Assembly (NCBI GenBank): GCA_022777645.1
Contig: JALFFX010000024.1
Span: 1-42,129 of the forward strand
DNA length: 42,129 nucleotides
From: Erysipelotrichaceae bacterium
Lineage (GTDB): Bacteria > Bacillota_I > Bacilli_A > RFN20 > CAG-826
Reading direction: 5' to 3'
The notes beneath the pieces were generated by a model. That model made no database searches. It saw nothing but the letters and a program-made list of their open reading frames with translations, and was not told the DNA's origin. Position numbers and translations under genes: made by a program. The first letter of the stretch is position 1. Each line of letters begins with the position of its first letter. Shown here one piece after another: positions 26,257 to 36,280 of this stretch.

Positions 26257-27119
26257 TGCGCGGAAAAATTTTATCGTCTAAAGGAAATGTTTACGTTGTC
26301 TTGGGAGAAGACGGGATTTTTTATAATGTTTTTCCTCGTGGTCTTTTAAAATTTCGCAATAAAAATGTGATGGTTGGTGATGAATGCAATATCGATGATG
26401 AAAATTTTTCAATCGAAGATATTTTGCCACGTAAAAATAGTCTGATTCGTCCAAAAGTCAGCAACGTCGATCAAATATTTGTGATGATGTCGGTTAAGCG
26501 CCCTGAATTATCAAAAGAATTGATTTTTAAATTTTTGACTTATGTCAATATGAACAATGTTGAGCCAAAATTAATATTAACAAAATATGATTTACTCGAA
26601 GATAAATCGATATATAACGACTTCATTGATGAACTTAATAAATTGGGCGTTGAAGTATTTTTGATTAGCAAATATGATGAATCATCAATCTCATTATTAA
26701 AAGAAAAACTTAAAAATAAAACTTCGATGTTTATGGGACAAACAGGTGTTGGAAAATCATCATTTATCAATATGCTTGATGCATCTTTTGAAAGAAAAGA
26801 AGGTGAATACAGCGAAGTCCTCCATCGTGGAAAGCATCAGACAAAGGAAGTAATTTTACTTCCTTATGAAGGTGGATATATCATCGATACTCCCGGATTT
26901 TCATCTCTTGACTTAGATATTTCAAAACATGACCTTGCTCATTTTTTTCCAGGATTTAGTAAGCTTTATACATCTTGTTTTTACACTGATTGTCTTCACA
27001 AAAACGAAAAGAATTGTAAAATCAAAGAAGAAATGGCGAATAATTTGTTTTCAGATGAAACATATAATATATATTTAAAATTATTAGAAGAATTACCTTT
27101 TGAAAGGAGAAAATATTAA
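26256..27119 (+). CDS. rsgA: Ribosome small-subunit GTPase RsgA
   Basis: Circularly permuted GTPase in late 30S maturation. 287 residues: OB-fold N-terminus (1-60), then G4 TKYD before G1 GQTGVGKSS and G3 DTPGF, and a C-terminal zinc site C-x4-C-L-H-x5-C (FYTDCLHKNEKNC). Start overlaps the prkC stop (TAATG). High confidence. Confidence 0.95.
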   Translation: MRGKILSSKGNVYVVLGEDGIFYNVFPRGLLKFRNKNVMVGDECNIDDENFSIEDILPRKNSLIRPKVSNVDQIFVMMSVKRPELSKELIFKFLTYVNMNNVEPKLILTKYDLLEDKSIYNDFIDELNKLGVEVFLISKYDESSISLLKEKLKNKTSMFMGQTGVGKSSFINMLDASFERKEGEYSEVLHRGKHQTKEVILLPYEGGYIIDTPGFSSLDLDISKHDLAHFFPGFSKLYTSCFYTDCLHKNEKNCKIKEEMANNLFSDETYNIYLKLLEELPFERRKY

Positions 27120-27773
27120 ATGAATAATTTTGTTGCCCCAAGTTTACTCGCTGCTGATAAAACTAAATTATTAGACGAGATTAAATTAGTTGAAAATGAA
27201 GGATGTGAATATCTTCATTGGGATGTGATGGATGGCGTATTTGTTCCAAATACTTCCTATACCGTAGAAGACGTATCTTCATTTGCAAAAAAACATAAGA
27301 TGATTAACGATGTCCATATTATGGTCGCCAATCCAAAAGAAGAAGCGATTAAATTTGCGAAAGCAGGTGCCGATATTGTTACATTCCATATCGAAGCCGT
27401 TAATTGCCCTGTCTGCGCTGGCAAGATCATCAATTCCTTACATGCATTAAATTGCAAAGCCGGCATATCAATTAAACCAGGCACTAAAGTTAAAGCAATC
27501 GAACCACTTCTCGACAAAGTCGATCTTGTTTTAGTAATGAGTGTTGAACCTGGAAAAGGTGGGCAAAAATTCATGCCAGTCGCTTTACGAAAAATCAAAA
27601 AATTACGTCGCTTAATTGATAAAAATAATTATAATTGTCTCATCGAAGTTGATGGTGGAATCAATAATGAAACTGCTAAAAAATGCCGAAAATGTGGCGC
27701 CGATATTTTAGTGGCTGGAAGTTATTTATTTGGCCATGAAGATATAAAAGAAAGGATCCAAACTTTGCGATGA
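27120..27773 (+). CDS. rpe: Ribulose-phosphate 3-epimerase
   Basis: Interconverts ribulose 5-phosphate and xylulose 5-phosphate in the pentose phosphate pathway. 217-residue TIM barrel with APSLLAAD, the metal-binding DVMDGVFVPN and VHIMVANP, MSVEPGKGGQKF, and VDGGIN near the C-terminus. ATG directly abuts the rsgA stop; AAAGGAG (from 27100) lies at the end of rsgA. High confidence. Confidence 0.95.
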   Translation: MNNFVAPSLLAADKTKLLDEIKLVENEGCEYLHWDVMDGVFVPNTSYTVEDVSSFAKKHKMINDVHIMVANPKEEAIKFAKAGADIVTFHIEAVNCPVCAGKIINSLHALNCKAGISIKPGTKVKAIEPLLDKVDLVLVMSVEPGKGGQKFMPVALRKIKKLRRLIDKNNYNCLIEVDGGINNETAKKCRKCGADILVAGSYLFGHEDIKERIQTLR

Positions 27774-28444
27774 TAGAGATTAATTTAATTTGGGTTTTAG
27801 CGTTACTCGCATATATCGCTATTTTTACCATTTTAATATTAATTCCGACTCTTTCTTATAAGAAAAAACATAACGATTTTTCCTTTTTAAGAACTTTTCC
27901 GTTTGAAGTTATGGCAGATAAAAGATTCGATGTAATCTTACTTATTTTTGCTATTTCTTCATTTTCATCTTTATTAATTACAATTCCTTTATTTGCTGAA
28001 TTTTCATCTTTTGCAATTTTTAATGTTGCCCTTTCATTTTTCTTTGGATTAAGTGGAATTTTAGTTGCAACAATATTTAAAATTGGCACAAAATACATTC
28101 GACCTCATTTATATTTATCGACATTTTTGCTCGCTGATGCATTTATGTCTTCTGCTCTTGTGTGTCTTCATTTATTTTTAAATTTTTCAGCTAAAAATAA
28201 ATTTAATGAAGGTGGGATGACTTTATTATTTGCAATCCTTTCTGGCGTGATTTGTGTTTTATCCATGCTTATATGTTTTAATCCAAAATTAAAGAATTGG
28301 TCACAACTTGAAGAAAGAATTATTAACGATGAAAAAGTCTTTGATCGCGGTAAAGTTTTTCCACTTGCATACAGTCAATATGCATCAATTTTAATTATCG
28401 CAATATCTTATATATTGTTCTTCTTATCGCTTATTGAGTTATAG
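27770..28444 (+). CDS. Unknown six-helix membrane protein
   Basis: 224 residues with about six transmembrane helices (5-28, 53-76, 78-104, 114-137, 147-168, 200-221). No family is recognised and there is no signal for transport or catalysis. It overlaps the rpe stop (ATGA), occupies the place of thiN in the Bacillus order, and is the last gene before the terminator at 28457. Confidence 0.5.
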   Translation: MIEINLIWVLALLAYIAIFTILILIPTLSYKKKHNDFSFLRTFPFEVMADKRFDVILLIFAISSFSSLLITIPLFAEFSSFAIFNVALSFFFGLSGILVATIFKIGTKYIRPHLYLSTFLLADAFMSSALVCLHLFLNFSAKNKFNEGGMTLLFAILSGVICVLSMLICFNPKLKNWSQLEERIINDEKVFDRGKVFPLAYSQYASILIIAISYILFFLSLIEL

Positions 28445-28456
28445 AAAACAAAAAAA

Positions 28457-28482
28457 GAATTCCCAAAAGGAATTCATTTTTT
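28457..28482. terminator. Bidirectional terminator between the rpe operon and rpmB
   Basis: GAATTCC (28457-28463), loop CAAAA, GGAATTC (28469-28475), with TTTTTT on the plus exit and a matching T-run on the minus exit (complement of AAAAAA at 28451-28456). Confidence 0.8.
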
Positions 28483-28499
28483 ATATGAAGTGAAGTTTC

Positions 28500-28688
28500 T
28501 TATTTTGCTTTTTTAAGTAAAGCACGGTGAGCACGTGCGGTCATGCGAACAGTGACCATTTGGCCATTGATATTCATTCTATATTTTTGAAGATTTGCAT
28601 TCCAAACACGGCGTGTTGCGATATTACTGTGTGAACGAGCATTACCACTCATTCTTCCGACACCACTAATTTGACATACTCTTGACAT
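28500..28688 (-). CDS. rpmB: 50S ribosomal protein L28
   Basis: 62-residue basic protein with the L28 pattern MSRVCQISGVG, SHSNIATRRVWNANLQK, and VTVRMTARAHRALLKK. Only one of the zinc cysteines remains, i.e. a zinc-free (C-minus) paralogue type. GAGG in the leader (28696-28699 on plus as cctc) serves as ribosome site. It is convergent with the rpe operon, as in Bacillus, and has its own promoter. Confidence 0.95.
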   Translation of the reverse strand: MSRVCQISGVGRMSGNARSHSNIATRRVWNANLQKYRMNINGQMVTVRMTARAHRALLKKAK

Positions 28689-28724
28689 AACTTAACCTCA
28701 CTTTTTCTAAAAATTGCAAGTATG

Positions 28725-28753
28725 ATTTTATCATGATTAATTATACTTGTAAA
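28725..28753 (-). promoter_or_regulatory. rpmB promoter
   Basis: Minus-strand TTTACA (28753-28748), a 17-base spacer and TAAAAT (28730-28725). An inverted repeat CAAGTAT (28717-28723) / ATACTTG (28743-28749), centred on TCATGA (28731-28736), overlays the promoter and could be an operator. Confidence 0.6.
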
Positions 28754-29215
28754 CTATAGTTTTACATTTGGGAATCTTTGTTGAAATTCTTCCCTACTTA
28801 GCAATGGTGATCTTTCTAAAATAGCTTGATAAATTTCGCCATTTTTATCAAATGCTAAAAATCGAGAATGACCATCTTTTTGATAAAAAAGAACAGTTTT
28901 ATGCTTTTCCGACCATTTTTCATCAACATAAATTATTTCTGAGAAATAATATTGAAATGCTTTTCCCATTTTGACATGGATGATTCTTTTCTTTTCGATA
29001 ACGTAATATGTTTGCTTGATTGACATATAGCAAAACAATACGCTTAAGAAAATAAGAAAAGGAGTGTAAATATAAAAACTAAAATGAAAAGGATAAAAAT
29101 CTTTTCCTTGGAACGAAAAATAAAATATCGCTTCAAAGATGACAAACATAATAATAAAAATTGTGATAATTCGTTTAGCAGATAAATATAATCTATTTTC
29201 TTTTTGTTCAGGCAT
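28754..29215 (-). CDS. Small membrane protein with a PH-like cytosolic domain
   Basis: Two transmembrane helices (about 15-37 and 45-67 of the shorter form) followed by about 85 residues alternating beta strands (TYYVIEKKRIIHVKMGKAFQYYFSEIIYV...), reminiscent of bacterial PH-like (bPH) membrane proteins; the family call is tentative. Two starts are possible: ATG 29233 (159 residues) or ATG 29215 (153 residues). The inner one is preferred because GATAAT lies exactly six bases before it. No Shine-Dalgarno supports either. Upstream of rpmB on the same strand, function unknown. Confidence 0.45.
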   Translation of the reverse strand: MPEQKENRLYLSAKRIITIFIIMFVIFEAIFYFSFQGKDFYPFHFSFYIYTPFLIFLSVLFCYMSIKQTYYVIEKKRIIHVKMGKAFQYYFSEIIYVDEKWSEKHKTVLFYQKDGHSRFLAFDKNGEIYQAILERSPLLSREEFQQRFPNVKL

Positions 29216-29348
29216 GCTTTTATTATCTAACATTTTCTATGTTTTTAAAAATGCATTTTAAATTAATTAAGCGAGTGAGTCATCTTGTGAAAACATAATG
29301 TAAGAAAATGAAAAAAAGCGAAATTGTTATTTTATATGTGTGCGTGTG

Positions 29349-29389
29349 TGTTATTATATAAGTGAAATTTTATAGAAAATATTTTCTAT
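29349..29389 (+). promoter_or_regulatory. glg operon promoter and leader palindrome
   Basis: An extended -10 TGTTATTAT (29349-29357) lies upstream of a perfect 18-base palindrome ATAGAAAATATTTTCTAT (29372-29389), which would fall just after +1. The core GAAAATATTTTC differs by one base from GAAAACATTTTC in the lacI-gene promoter at 39617-39628. A repressor bound here would block transcription of glgC-glgD-glgA and, through coupling, perhaps leuS. Confidence 0.5.
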
Positions 29390-29411
29390 GATGTATTCCT
29401 GGAGGTAGTAT

Positions 29412-30545
29412 ATGGCTGAAAAAATGGTGGCTATGATTCTAGCCGGTGGCAAAGGAACGCGTCTTGAAGCTTTGACCAAAAAGGTTGCAAAGCCTGCGGT
29501 TAGTTTTGGTGCTAAATATCGCATTATCGATTTTCCTTTGTCCAATTGTGCAAACTCAAAAATTCACACTGTTGGGGTATTGATGCAATATGAGTCTGTA
29601 GCATTAGATCAATACGTTGGTAACGGTAGTAATTGGGGTCTTAATGGTGTTCGTTCACACACTGCAACTCTTACTCCGCGTCAAACCGAAGAAGGACTTA
29701 GTTGGTTTAAAGGCACAGCAGATGCAATTTATTGCAATATCGATTTCCTTGATTCGTGCGATCCTGAATATGTGTTGATATTAAGTGGCGATCATATTTA
29801 TTGCACTTCTTATGAAGAAATGCTTGATGTCCATGAAGAAAACAATGCTGATTGCACAATCGCTGTATATCGTGTTCCTCTTGAGGAAGCAAGCCGCTTC
29901 GGCATTCTTGTTACCAACGAAAATAAACAAATCGTTGAATTCCAAGAAAAACCAGCTCATCCTACTAGCGATTTAGCAAGTATGGGCATTTATATTTTCA
30001 ATTACAAAACACTTAGAAAATATTTAATTGAAGATGCGAAAAATGAAAAATCTTCTCACGATTTTGGTAAAGATATCATCCCTGCTATGCTCAACAGTGG
30101 CAAAAAGATGATGGCTTATGAATATAAAGGCTATTGGAAAGATGTTGGCACAATCGCATCACTCCATCAAGCAAATATGGATCTTCTTAAAGAAGGAACC
30201 ACAATTGAAGAAATTTCTTCCACAAATCGTCTTTATAGCGAAGATACCAATTCTCATCCTCAATATATTGGCGCAAATTCAGACGTTCGCAACTCCTTGA
30301 TTAACCAAGGTGCGATTGTTCTTGGCGATGCAATTCACTCTGTTATTTCAAACGAAGTATTAATCGGCCCTGGTTCACATGTTGAGAACAGTGTCGTTAT
30401 GACTGGTGCAAAAATTGGTAAAAACGCGAAAGTTTACAATGCTGTCGTTGCCCCTGGTTCAATTGTCGGAGAAGGCGAAACCGTTGGAGCCCTAGATGGC
30501 GATGTAGTTTTATATGCAAAAAAGGTGGTAAAGAGTCATGAGTAA
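29412..30545 (+). CDS. glgC: Glucose-1-phosphate adenylyltransferase, catalytic subunit
   Basis: Makes ADP-glucose from glucose 1-phosphate and ATP, the committed step of glycogen synthesis. 377 residues: AGGKGTRL (11-18), KPAVSFGAKYRIIDFPLSNC, ILSGDHIY, ASMGIYIF, GYWKDVGT, and a C-terminal left-handed beta-helix (hexapeptide repeats from about 280). Strong ribosome site TGGAGG (29400-29405). Overlaps glgD by eight bases. High confidence. Confidence 0.95.
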   Translation: MAEKMVAMILAGGKGTRLEALTKKVAKPAVSFGAKYRIIDFPLSNCANSKIHTVGVLMQYESVALDQYVGNGSNWGLNGVRSHTATLTPRQTEEGLSWFKGTADAIYCNIDFLDSCDPEYVLILSGDHIYCTSYEEMLDVHEENNADCTIAVYRVPLEEASRFGILVTNENKQIVEFQEKPAHPTSDLASMGIYIFNYKTLRKYLIEDAKNEKSSHDFGKDIIPAMLNSGKKMMAYEYKGYWKDVGTIASLHQANMDLLKEGTTIEEISSTNRLYSEDTNSHPQYIGANSDVRNSLINQGAIVLGDAIHSVISNEVLIGPGSHVENSVVMTGAKIGKNAKVYNAVVAPGSIVGEGETVGALDGDVVLYAKKVVKSHE

Positions 30546-31656
30546 AAAAGTTATCGGTTTTTTAAATCTTTATAGTTCACCAAATCTTGGTCCATTAACT
30601 GAAAAAAGAACACTTGGTTCAACATCATTTTTAGGAAGATATGCATTAATGGACTTTCCTCTATCAAATTTTACAAATTCTGACATTGATGAAGTTAACA
30701 TCTTAGTCAAAGATAATTTCCGTAGTGTTTCAAAACACGTTGGCTCGATGAAAACTTGGGTCAATAATACAATCATTGCGCGTCAAAATATTCTCATCAA
30801 CGAAAAAGGCATTCGCAATCCAAAAGAAAATTCTGATTTGGCTTGTATTTTACAAAATGACTGGGTTTTATATGAAGCAAAAGCTGATTTGATCGTTGTT
30901 CAACCAAGTCATATTGTCGACGTTATTGATTTCCGTCCAATTATCGAAGAGCATTTTGAAAAAGACGCAGATGTCACAATTATTTATAAAAATATTGATG
31001 ATGCCGACAAGACATTCTCTTCCAGTAATTTGTTAAAAATTGAAGGAGACAAAGTCATCTCTTTCAAAAAGAACAATGGATCAGTTAAAAAAGCCAATGT
31101 TTCTTTAGAAACATATATTATTGGTTATAACACCCTTCAAAGACTTATTCATAGCAGCGAATATCTTCAAACAAAATCGCTTAAGAAAGCTATAGAAAAA
31201 TTAATTGTTAACAAAGTAGCGCGTGTATATGCTCATGAATACAAAGGCTATGCTCGTTGTTTCGATACATTCCAACATTATGTTGACTATTCATTCGAAT
31301 TGCTCGATTACAATGTATTCTCAGAATTATTTAAACATGGCTCACCAATTTATACTTTATCGCATAACACCCCACCAACTAGATATGGTTCAGCATCAAA
31401 GATTTCAAATTCTTTCATCGCTAATGGTTCAAAAGTTGATGGTCAAGTTAAAAATTCGATTATTTCTCGTTATGTCACAATTGGTGAAGGCGCAGTTGTT
31501 GAAAATTCAATTATTTTGACTGGAACATATATCGATGCTGGCGCAGTTGTTAAAAACGCTGTTGTCGATAAATATTGCCACGTCACTTCTGAAGGAGTTG
31601 TCGAAGGCAGAATGACTAGTCCAGTTTATCTCGAACAAGGAACATTAATAAAATGA
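30538..31656 (+). CDS. glgD: ADP-glucose pyrophosphorylase regulatory subunit
   Basis: GlgC paralogue, 372 residues, with the same fold but without the catalytic GGKGTRL loop (its place reads as LYSSPNLGPLTEKRTL). YALMDFPLSNF and the C-terminal beta-helix are retained. In Bacillus and Geobacillus GlgD pairs with GlgC and modulates its activity. Overlaps glgC (eight bases) and glgA (ATGA). High confidence. Confidence 0.95.
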   Translation: MSKKVIGFLNLYSSPNLGPLTEKRTLGSTSFLGRYALMDFPLSNFTNSDIDEVNILVKDNFRSVSKHVGSMKTWVNNTIIARQNILINEKGIRNPKENSDLACILQNDWVLYEAKADLIVVQPSHIVDVIDFRPIIEEHFEKDADVTIIYKNIDDADKTFSSSNLLKIEGDKVISFKKNNGSVKKANVSLETYIIGYNTLQRLIHSSEYLQTKSLKKAIEKLIVNKVARVYAHEYKGYARCFDTFQHYVDYSFELLDYNVFSELFKHGSPIYTLSHNTPPTRYGSASKISNSFIANGSKVDGQVKNSIISRYVTIGEGAVVENSIILTGTYIDAGAVVKNAVVDKYCHVTSEGVVEGRMTSPVYLEQGTLIK

Positions 31657-33098
31657 AAATAGCAATGATCACAAGCGAAGCTAATCCATTATGCAAATCT
31701 GGTGGATTAGCGGACGTGGTATATTCTTTATCACGGGAATTTAATAAAGCAAATAAAGACTCTGAAGCAGTCATCTTTTTGCCGTTATATCAATCAATCA
31801 AAAATAAAAATATCGAAAACCTTACCTTTTTAGGTAGCATTAATGTCGAAATGTCTTGGCGTAAACAATACGCTGGTTATTTTGAAACATATATTGATGG
31901 AATTCGCTATATTTTAGTAGATAATGAATATTATTTTGGCCGTCCAGATTTATATGGTTACGGTGATGATATTGAACGTTTTGCCTTTTTCTCCCTTGCT
32001 ACTTTAGATATTATGCGCATTATTGGCTTTAAGCCAAATATTGTTCATGTCCACGATTGGCAAGGAGGCATGATTCCAACTTTATTAAAAGAAAAATTTG
32101 CAAATGACCCATTTTATAAAAATACAAAATCTGTATTAACAATCCATAATCCGGCATTTAAAGGAATGATGGATAAATATTATTTGGGCAACTATTATGG
32201 CTTACCTGATTCCCTTTTTGAAAAAGGTTTGGTGAGATTTGAAGGACAAGTATCAACATTAAAATCCGCGATTGTCTATTCGGATATGATTACGACCGTT
32301 TCTCCAACTCATCGCAATGAATTGCTTACAAAAGAATTATCACACGGTTTAAGTGGTGTCCTTAAACTTCGTGAAGATGACTTTGTTGGGATAGTTAACG
32401 GTCTTGATGTTGTTGAATTTGATCCACAAAAAGACCCAAAAATTGTTAAAAATTATAACGCTCGCGCCTTTATAAAAGCCAAGAAAGAAAATAAAGCTGA
32501 TTTGTTAGCGACTTTCCACGTCAAAGACAATAAAGGTCCAGTCTTCGGATTGGTGTCTCGACTTACTTGGCAAAAAGGTATTGATATTATCTTTGATAAT
32601 GTTAGATATATGGTTGAAAGAGGAGCATCATTAATCATACTAGGAAGTGGCGAAAAAGATTTGGAAAGAAAACTTCAAAATATTCGCGATGCATATCCTG
32701 ATAGAGTCGGTATTTATATCGGTTATAATGATGCTTTGGCTCATAAAGTTTATGCGGGAAGTGACTTCTTCCTTATGCCTTCACTTTTTGAACCATGTGG
32801 TATTGGTCAAATCATTGCTCAACGATACGGAACACTTCCTATTGTTCGAGTCACTGGTGGACTTGCTGATACTGTAATTAATTACGATAAAAATAATTTA
32901 GATACCGCAAACGGATATTCATTCTATGATTACAATGGTCTTTCATTAGGCGATGCAATTTCAAGATCACTTGAAACATTCTACGTCGATTATAAAGCCC
33001 ATCGTCAATTGATTACAAATGCCATGAAACTTGACCGCTCATGGAAAAAATCTACAGAAGAATACGTTAAGGTATATAGAAAGGCTATGAAAAAATGA
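31653..33098 (+). CDS. glgA: Glycogen synthase
   Basis: GT5 ADP-glucose-dependent glucan synthase, 481 residues. KSGGLADVV (15-23) binds ADP-glucose; [12 protein letters not shown] and the C-terminal [29 protein letters not shown] pattern are typical. Starts on the glgD stop (ATGA) and its stop overlaps the leuS start. No glgB or glgP lies in the window. High confidence. Confidence 0.95.
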   Translation: MKIAMITSEANPLCKSGGLADVVYSLSREFNKANKDSEAVIFLPLYQSIKNKNIENLTFLGSINVEMSWRKQYAGYFETYIDGIRYILVDNEYYFGRPDLYGYGDDIERFAFFSLATLDIMRIIGFKPNIVHVHDWQGGMIPTLLKEKFANDPFYKNTKSVLTIHNPAFKGMMDKYYLGNYYGLPDSLFEKGLVRFEGQVSTLKSAIVYSDMITTVSPTHRNELLTKELSHGLSGVLKLREDDFVGIVNGLDVVEFDPQKDPKIVKNYNARAFIKAKKENKADLLATFHVKDNKGPVFGLVSRLTWQKGIDIIFDNVRYMVERGASLIILGSGEKDLERKLQNIRDAYPDRVGIYIGYNDALAHKVYAGSDFFLMPSLFEPCGIGQIIAQRYGTLPIVRVTGGLADTVINYDKNNLDTANGYSFYDYNGLSLGDAISRSLETFYVDYKAHRQLITNAMKLDRSWKKSTEEYVKVYRKAMKK

Positions 33099-35497
33099 GC
33101 TATGATCATAAAAAAGTAGAACAAAAATGGATTGAAATATATGACAAGAAAAATCCGTTTTATTGTGATGTTTATGACTTTTCAAAACCAAAATATTATG
33201 TAATGGATATGTTTCCATATCCAAGTGGACAAGGACTTCACGTCGGCCATCCTGAAGGATACACCGCAAGTGATGTTGTTGCCCGTATGAAAAGAATGCA
33301 AGGTTTTAATGTTCTTCATCCAATGGGATGGGATTCATTTGGCTTACCAGCAGAACAATTTGCGATTAAAAATAATCGTCACCCAGACGAATTTACCCAA
33401 AAAAATATTGCGAATTTTAAACGTCAAATCAAGATGCTTGGTTTTTCCTATGATTGGAGCAAAGAAATCGCAACTTCTGATCCATCATATTATAAGTGGA
33501 CCCAATGGATTTTTACCGAACTTTATAAAAGCGATTTGGCCTATGTTTGCGATATCCCTGTAAATTATTGCCCAGAACTTGGCACAGTTTTAGCAAACGA
33601 GGAAGTCGTTGATGGAAAAAGTGAACGTGGTGGCTATCCTGTTATTAAAATGCCAATGCGTCAATGGGTTTTATCAATTACAAAATATGCAGATATATTA
33701 TTATCTGGCCTTGACAATCTTGATTGGCCAAAATCAACTTTGACAATGCAAAAGAATTGGATTGGTCGAAGCGAAGGCGCAGAAATCACATTTAAAGTTA
33801 AAAATAGCGACAAATCATTCAAAGTATTTACAACTCGTGCCGATACATTATTTGGCTGTACATATTGTTGTCTTGCTCCAGAACATCCACTTGTCAAAGA
33901 ATTGATGAGTGAAGAACAAAAAGAAGCAGTTTTAAAATATATCGATTCTGTTAAATCAAAATCTGATATGGAAAGAACTGAACTTAATAAAGATAAATCA
34001 GGCGTATTTATTGGTGCGTACGCTATTAACCCGATAAACGGCAAAGAAGTTCCTATTTTTGCTGCTGATTATGTCTTGTTTGGCTATGGTAGTGGTGCAG
34101 TTATGGCCGTTCCAACTCATGACCAACGCGATTATGAATTCGCTAAAAAACATAACCTTGAAATGATTCAAGTTCTTGAAGGTGATGTTAGCGAGCACGC
34201 GATGGAAGAAGACGCTAAACACATCAATAGTGACTTCGTTAATGGTCTTTTAATCAAAGAAGCTAAAGAAGCAATTATTCAAAAGCTTGAACAACTTGGC
34301 CTTGGTTCAAAGAAAGTTAATTATAAATTAAGAGATTGGATTTTCTCTCGTCAAAGATATTGGGGTGAACCAATTCCTGTTGTTTATTTAGATAATGATA
34401 AAATTTATACATTGAGCAAAGAAGAATTACCTTTAACTTTGCCAACAATGGAAAAATATGCTCCAAGTGGTGACGGATCATCTCCACTTAAAAACGCCAC
34501 CAACTGGGTTAATGTAACAATTGATGGTGTTAAAGGAAAGCGCGAAACAAATACAATGCCACAATGGGCTGGCTCTTGCTGGTATTATATTCGTTATCTT
34601 GATCCAAAAAATAATGAGTGTTTCGCTGATCCTTCATTGATAAAACATTGGCTCCCTGTTGACCTTTATATTGGAGGTTCTGAACATGCAGTTCTTCACC
34701 TTCTTTATGCTCGTTTCTGGCATAAATTCTTGTTTGATAAAGGTTATGTATTTTGCGATGAACCATTTAAAAAATTATTCCATCAAGGTATGATTTTAGG
34801 CTCAAACGGCGAAAAAATGAGCAAATCTCGTGGCAACGTTGTAAATCCAGATGATGTTGTAAACGAATACGGCGCTGATGCGCTTCGCTTATTTGAAATG
34901 TTTGCAGGCCCTCTCGAAGAATCATTCCCATGGTCAACAAGTGGAATTGCTGGTGCTCGTCGTTTTATTGATAGAGTATATCGTCTATATACAGAAGAAG
35001 AATTTCTCAGTAAATTTAGCGACTCTAATAGTCATGAATTAGATTATATTTATAATCTTACAGTTAAAAAAGTCACACAAGATTTCGAAAATCTACAAAT
35101 CAATACAGCAATTTCGCAAATGATGATTTTCGTTAATGCTTTATTTAAAGCTAATTCGTTATATAGACCATACATGGAAGGCTTTATCAAAATGTTTTCA
35201 TGCATTTGCCCATTTGTCGGCGAAGAATTATTTACCTCTTTAACTGGCAAAGAACTTGTCGATTATGAACCTTGGCCAAAATATAATGAAGCATTATTAC
35301 AACTTGATACTGTTAAAATTGCCATTTCCGTTAACGGAAAACCACGCGCAACAATAGAAGTTGATAAAAATATAACTGATGATGACTTGAAGAAAACTGC
35401 ATTAGAAAACGAAGCGGTTAAACGCCATATCGATGGCAAAGAAATCAAACGCATTATCATAGTTAAAGGAAAGATTGTAAACATTGTCGCTTTATAA
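33095..35497 (+). CDS. leuS: Leucyl-tRNA synthetase
   Basis: Class Ia synthetase charging tRNA-Leu. 800 residues, full length. HIGH-type HVGHPEGY after PYPSGQGL, an intact CP1 editing insertion, and KMSKSRGNV. The start overlaps glgA by four bases (ATGA), so its translation is tied to the glycogen genes; no T-box or separate promoter is visible. High confidence for function. Confidence 0.95.
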   Translation: MSYDHKKVEQKWIEIYDKKNPFYCDVYDFSKPKYYVMDMFPYPSGQGLHVGHPEGYTASDVVARMKRMQGFNVLHPMGWDSFGLPAEQFAIKNNRHPDEFTQKNIANFKRQIKMLGFSYDWSKEIATSDPSYYKWTQWIFTELYKSDLAYVCDIPVNYCPELGTVLANEEVVDGKSERGGYPVIKMPMRQWVLSITKYADILLSGLDNLDWPKSTLTMQKNWIGRSEGAEITFKVKNSDKSFKVFTTRADTLFGCTYCCLAPEHPLVKELMSEEQKEAVLKYIDSVKSKSDMERTELNKDKSGVFIGAYAINPINGKEVPIFAADYVLFGYGSGAVMAVPTHDQRDYEFAKKHNLEMIQVLEGDVSEHAMEEDAKHINSDFVNGLLIKEAKEAIIQKLEQLGLGSKKVNYKLRDWIFSRQRYWGEPIPVVYLDNDKIYTLSKEELPLTLPTMEKYAPSGDGSSPLKNATNWVNVTIDGVKGKRETNTMPQWAGSCWYYIRYLDPKNNECFADPSLIKHWLPVDLYIGGSEHAVLHLLYARFWHKFLFDKGYVFCDEPFKKLFHQGMILGSNGEKMSKSRGNVVNPDDVVNEYGADALRLFEMFAGPLEESFPWSTSGIAGARRFIDRVYRLYTEEEFLSKFSDSNSHELDYIYNLTVKKVTQDFENLQINTAISQMMIFVNALFKANSLYRPYMEGFIKMFSCICPFVGEELFTSLTGKELVDYEPWPKYNEALLQLDTVKIAISVNGKPRATIEVDKNITDDDLKKTALENEAVKRHIDGKEIKRIIIVKGKIVNIVAL

Positions 35498-35498
35498 T

Positions 35499-36263
35499 AT
35501 GAATAACACGATTATTGCCGTTGATATCGGTAATTCAACTATTTGTGTTGGATTATTTGTCGATGGAAAACTAAAACACCGTCTTGATACAATATCATCT
35601 ATTGATGATATATTGCTTTTCAAACAAAAATTTTCATACTTTTTAGCAAGTAATCATATCGATAATAAAGATATTGTTGGTGGTTTGATTTCTAGTGTTG
35701 TTCCATCATTTACAAATACGATTAAAAATGACATTTTCGAAGTGTGCAATGTCACACTTGATGTGATGAGCTTAAAACATTTTTCATTTATTGAAATGGA
35801 TATTGATAATCCGCGTGAACTCGGTTCAGATTTAGCAAGTGATTTAGTTGCTTGTAAAAAGCATTATGGTTATCCATCATTAATCATAGACATGGGGACA
35901 ATTACTAAATTCCTCCTTCTTGATGAAAAAGCTGTTTTTACTGGAACATCATTTTTCCCGGGAGTTAATGGTTGTATCAATATTATGCGTTCATCAACTG
36001 CCCAACTGCCAACTATTTCACTAGATAATAAGCCAAAAGATTTATTAGGCAAGAATACAATCGATGCAATGAAATCAGGAATATATTACCCAACGCTTTT
36101 CTTCATAAATGGAATGAAAGATGAAATGAGAAAAAAATATCCAAATGTTAAACTCATTTTAACCGGTGGAAACGGAAATACATTCAAAGATGATTTAAAA
36201 GATTTTATATATGATAAAGATTTAATTCTTAAAGGTATATATGAAATATATATTAATAATTAA
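35499..36263 (+). CDS. coaX: Type III pantothenate kinase
   Basis: First step of CoA synthesis, ATP-dependent. From the ATG at 35499 it has 254 residues: ASKHA-fold motifs AVDIGNSTICVG at the N-terminus, ELGSDLASD, DMGTITKF and FFPGVNG. One base after the leuS stop; an upstream ATG at 35484 inside leuS is not favoured. Type III enzymes are not feedback-inhibited by CoA. High confidence. Confidence 0.95.
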   Translation: MNNTIIAVDIGNSTICVGLFVDGKLKHRLDTISSIDDILLFKQKFSYFLASNHIDNKDIVGGLISSVVPSFTNTIKNDIFEVCNVTLDVMSLKHFSFIEMDIDNPRELGSDLASDLVACKKHYGYPSLIIDMGTITKFLLLDEKAVFTGTSFFPGVNGCINIMRSSTAQLPTISLDNKPKDLLGKNTIDAMKSGIYYPTLFFINGMKDEMRKKYPNVKLILTGGNGNTFKDDLKDFIYDKDLILKGIYEIYINN

Positions 36264-36280
36264 TGAAAGGACATTAAAAT

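Noticed and set aside
29331-29411. Riboswitch or attenuator in the glgC leader
   Set aside because: The only strong structure is the short AT-rich palindrome, better explained as an operator; no aptamer-like conserved core or terminator was seen.
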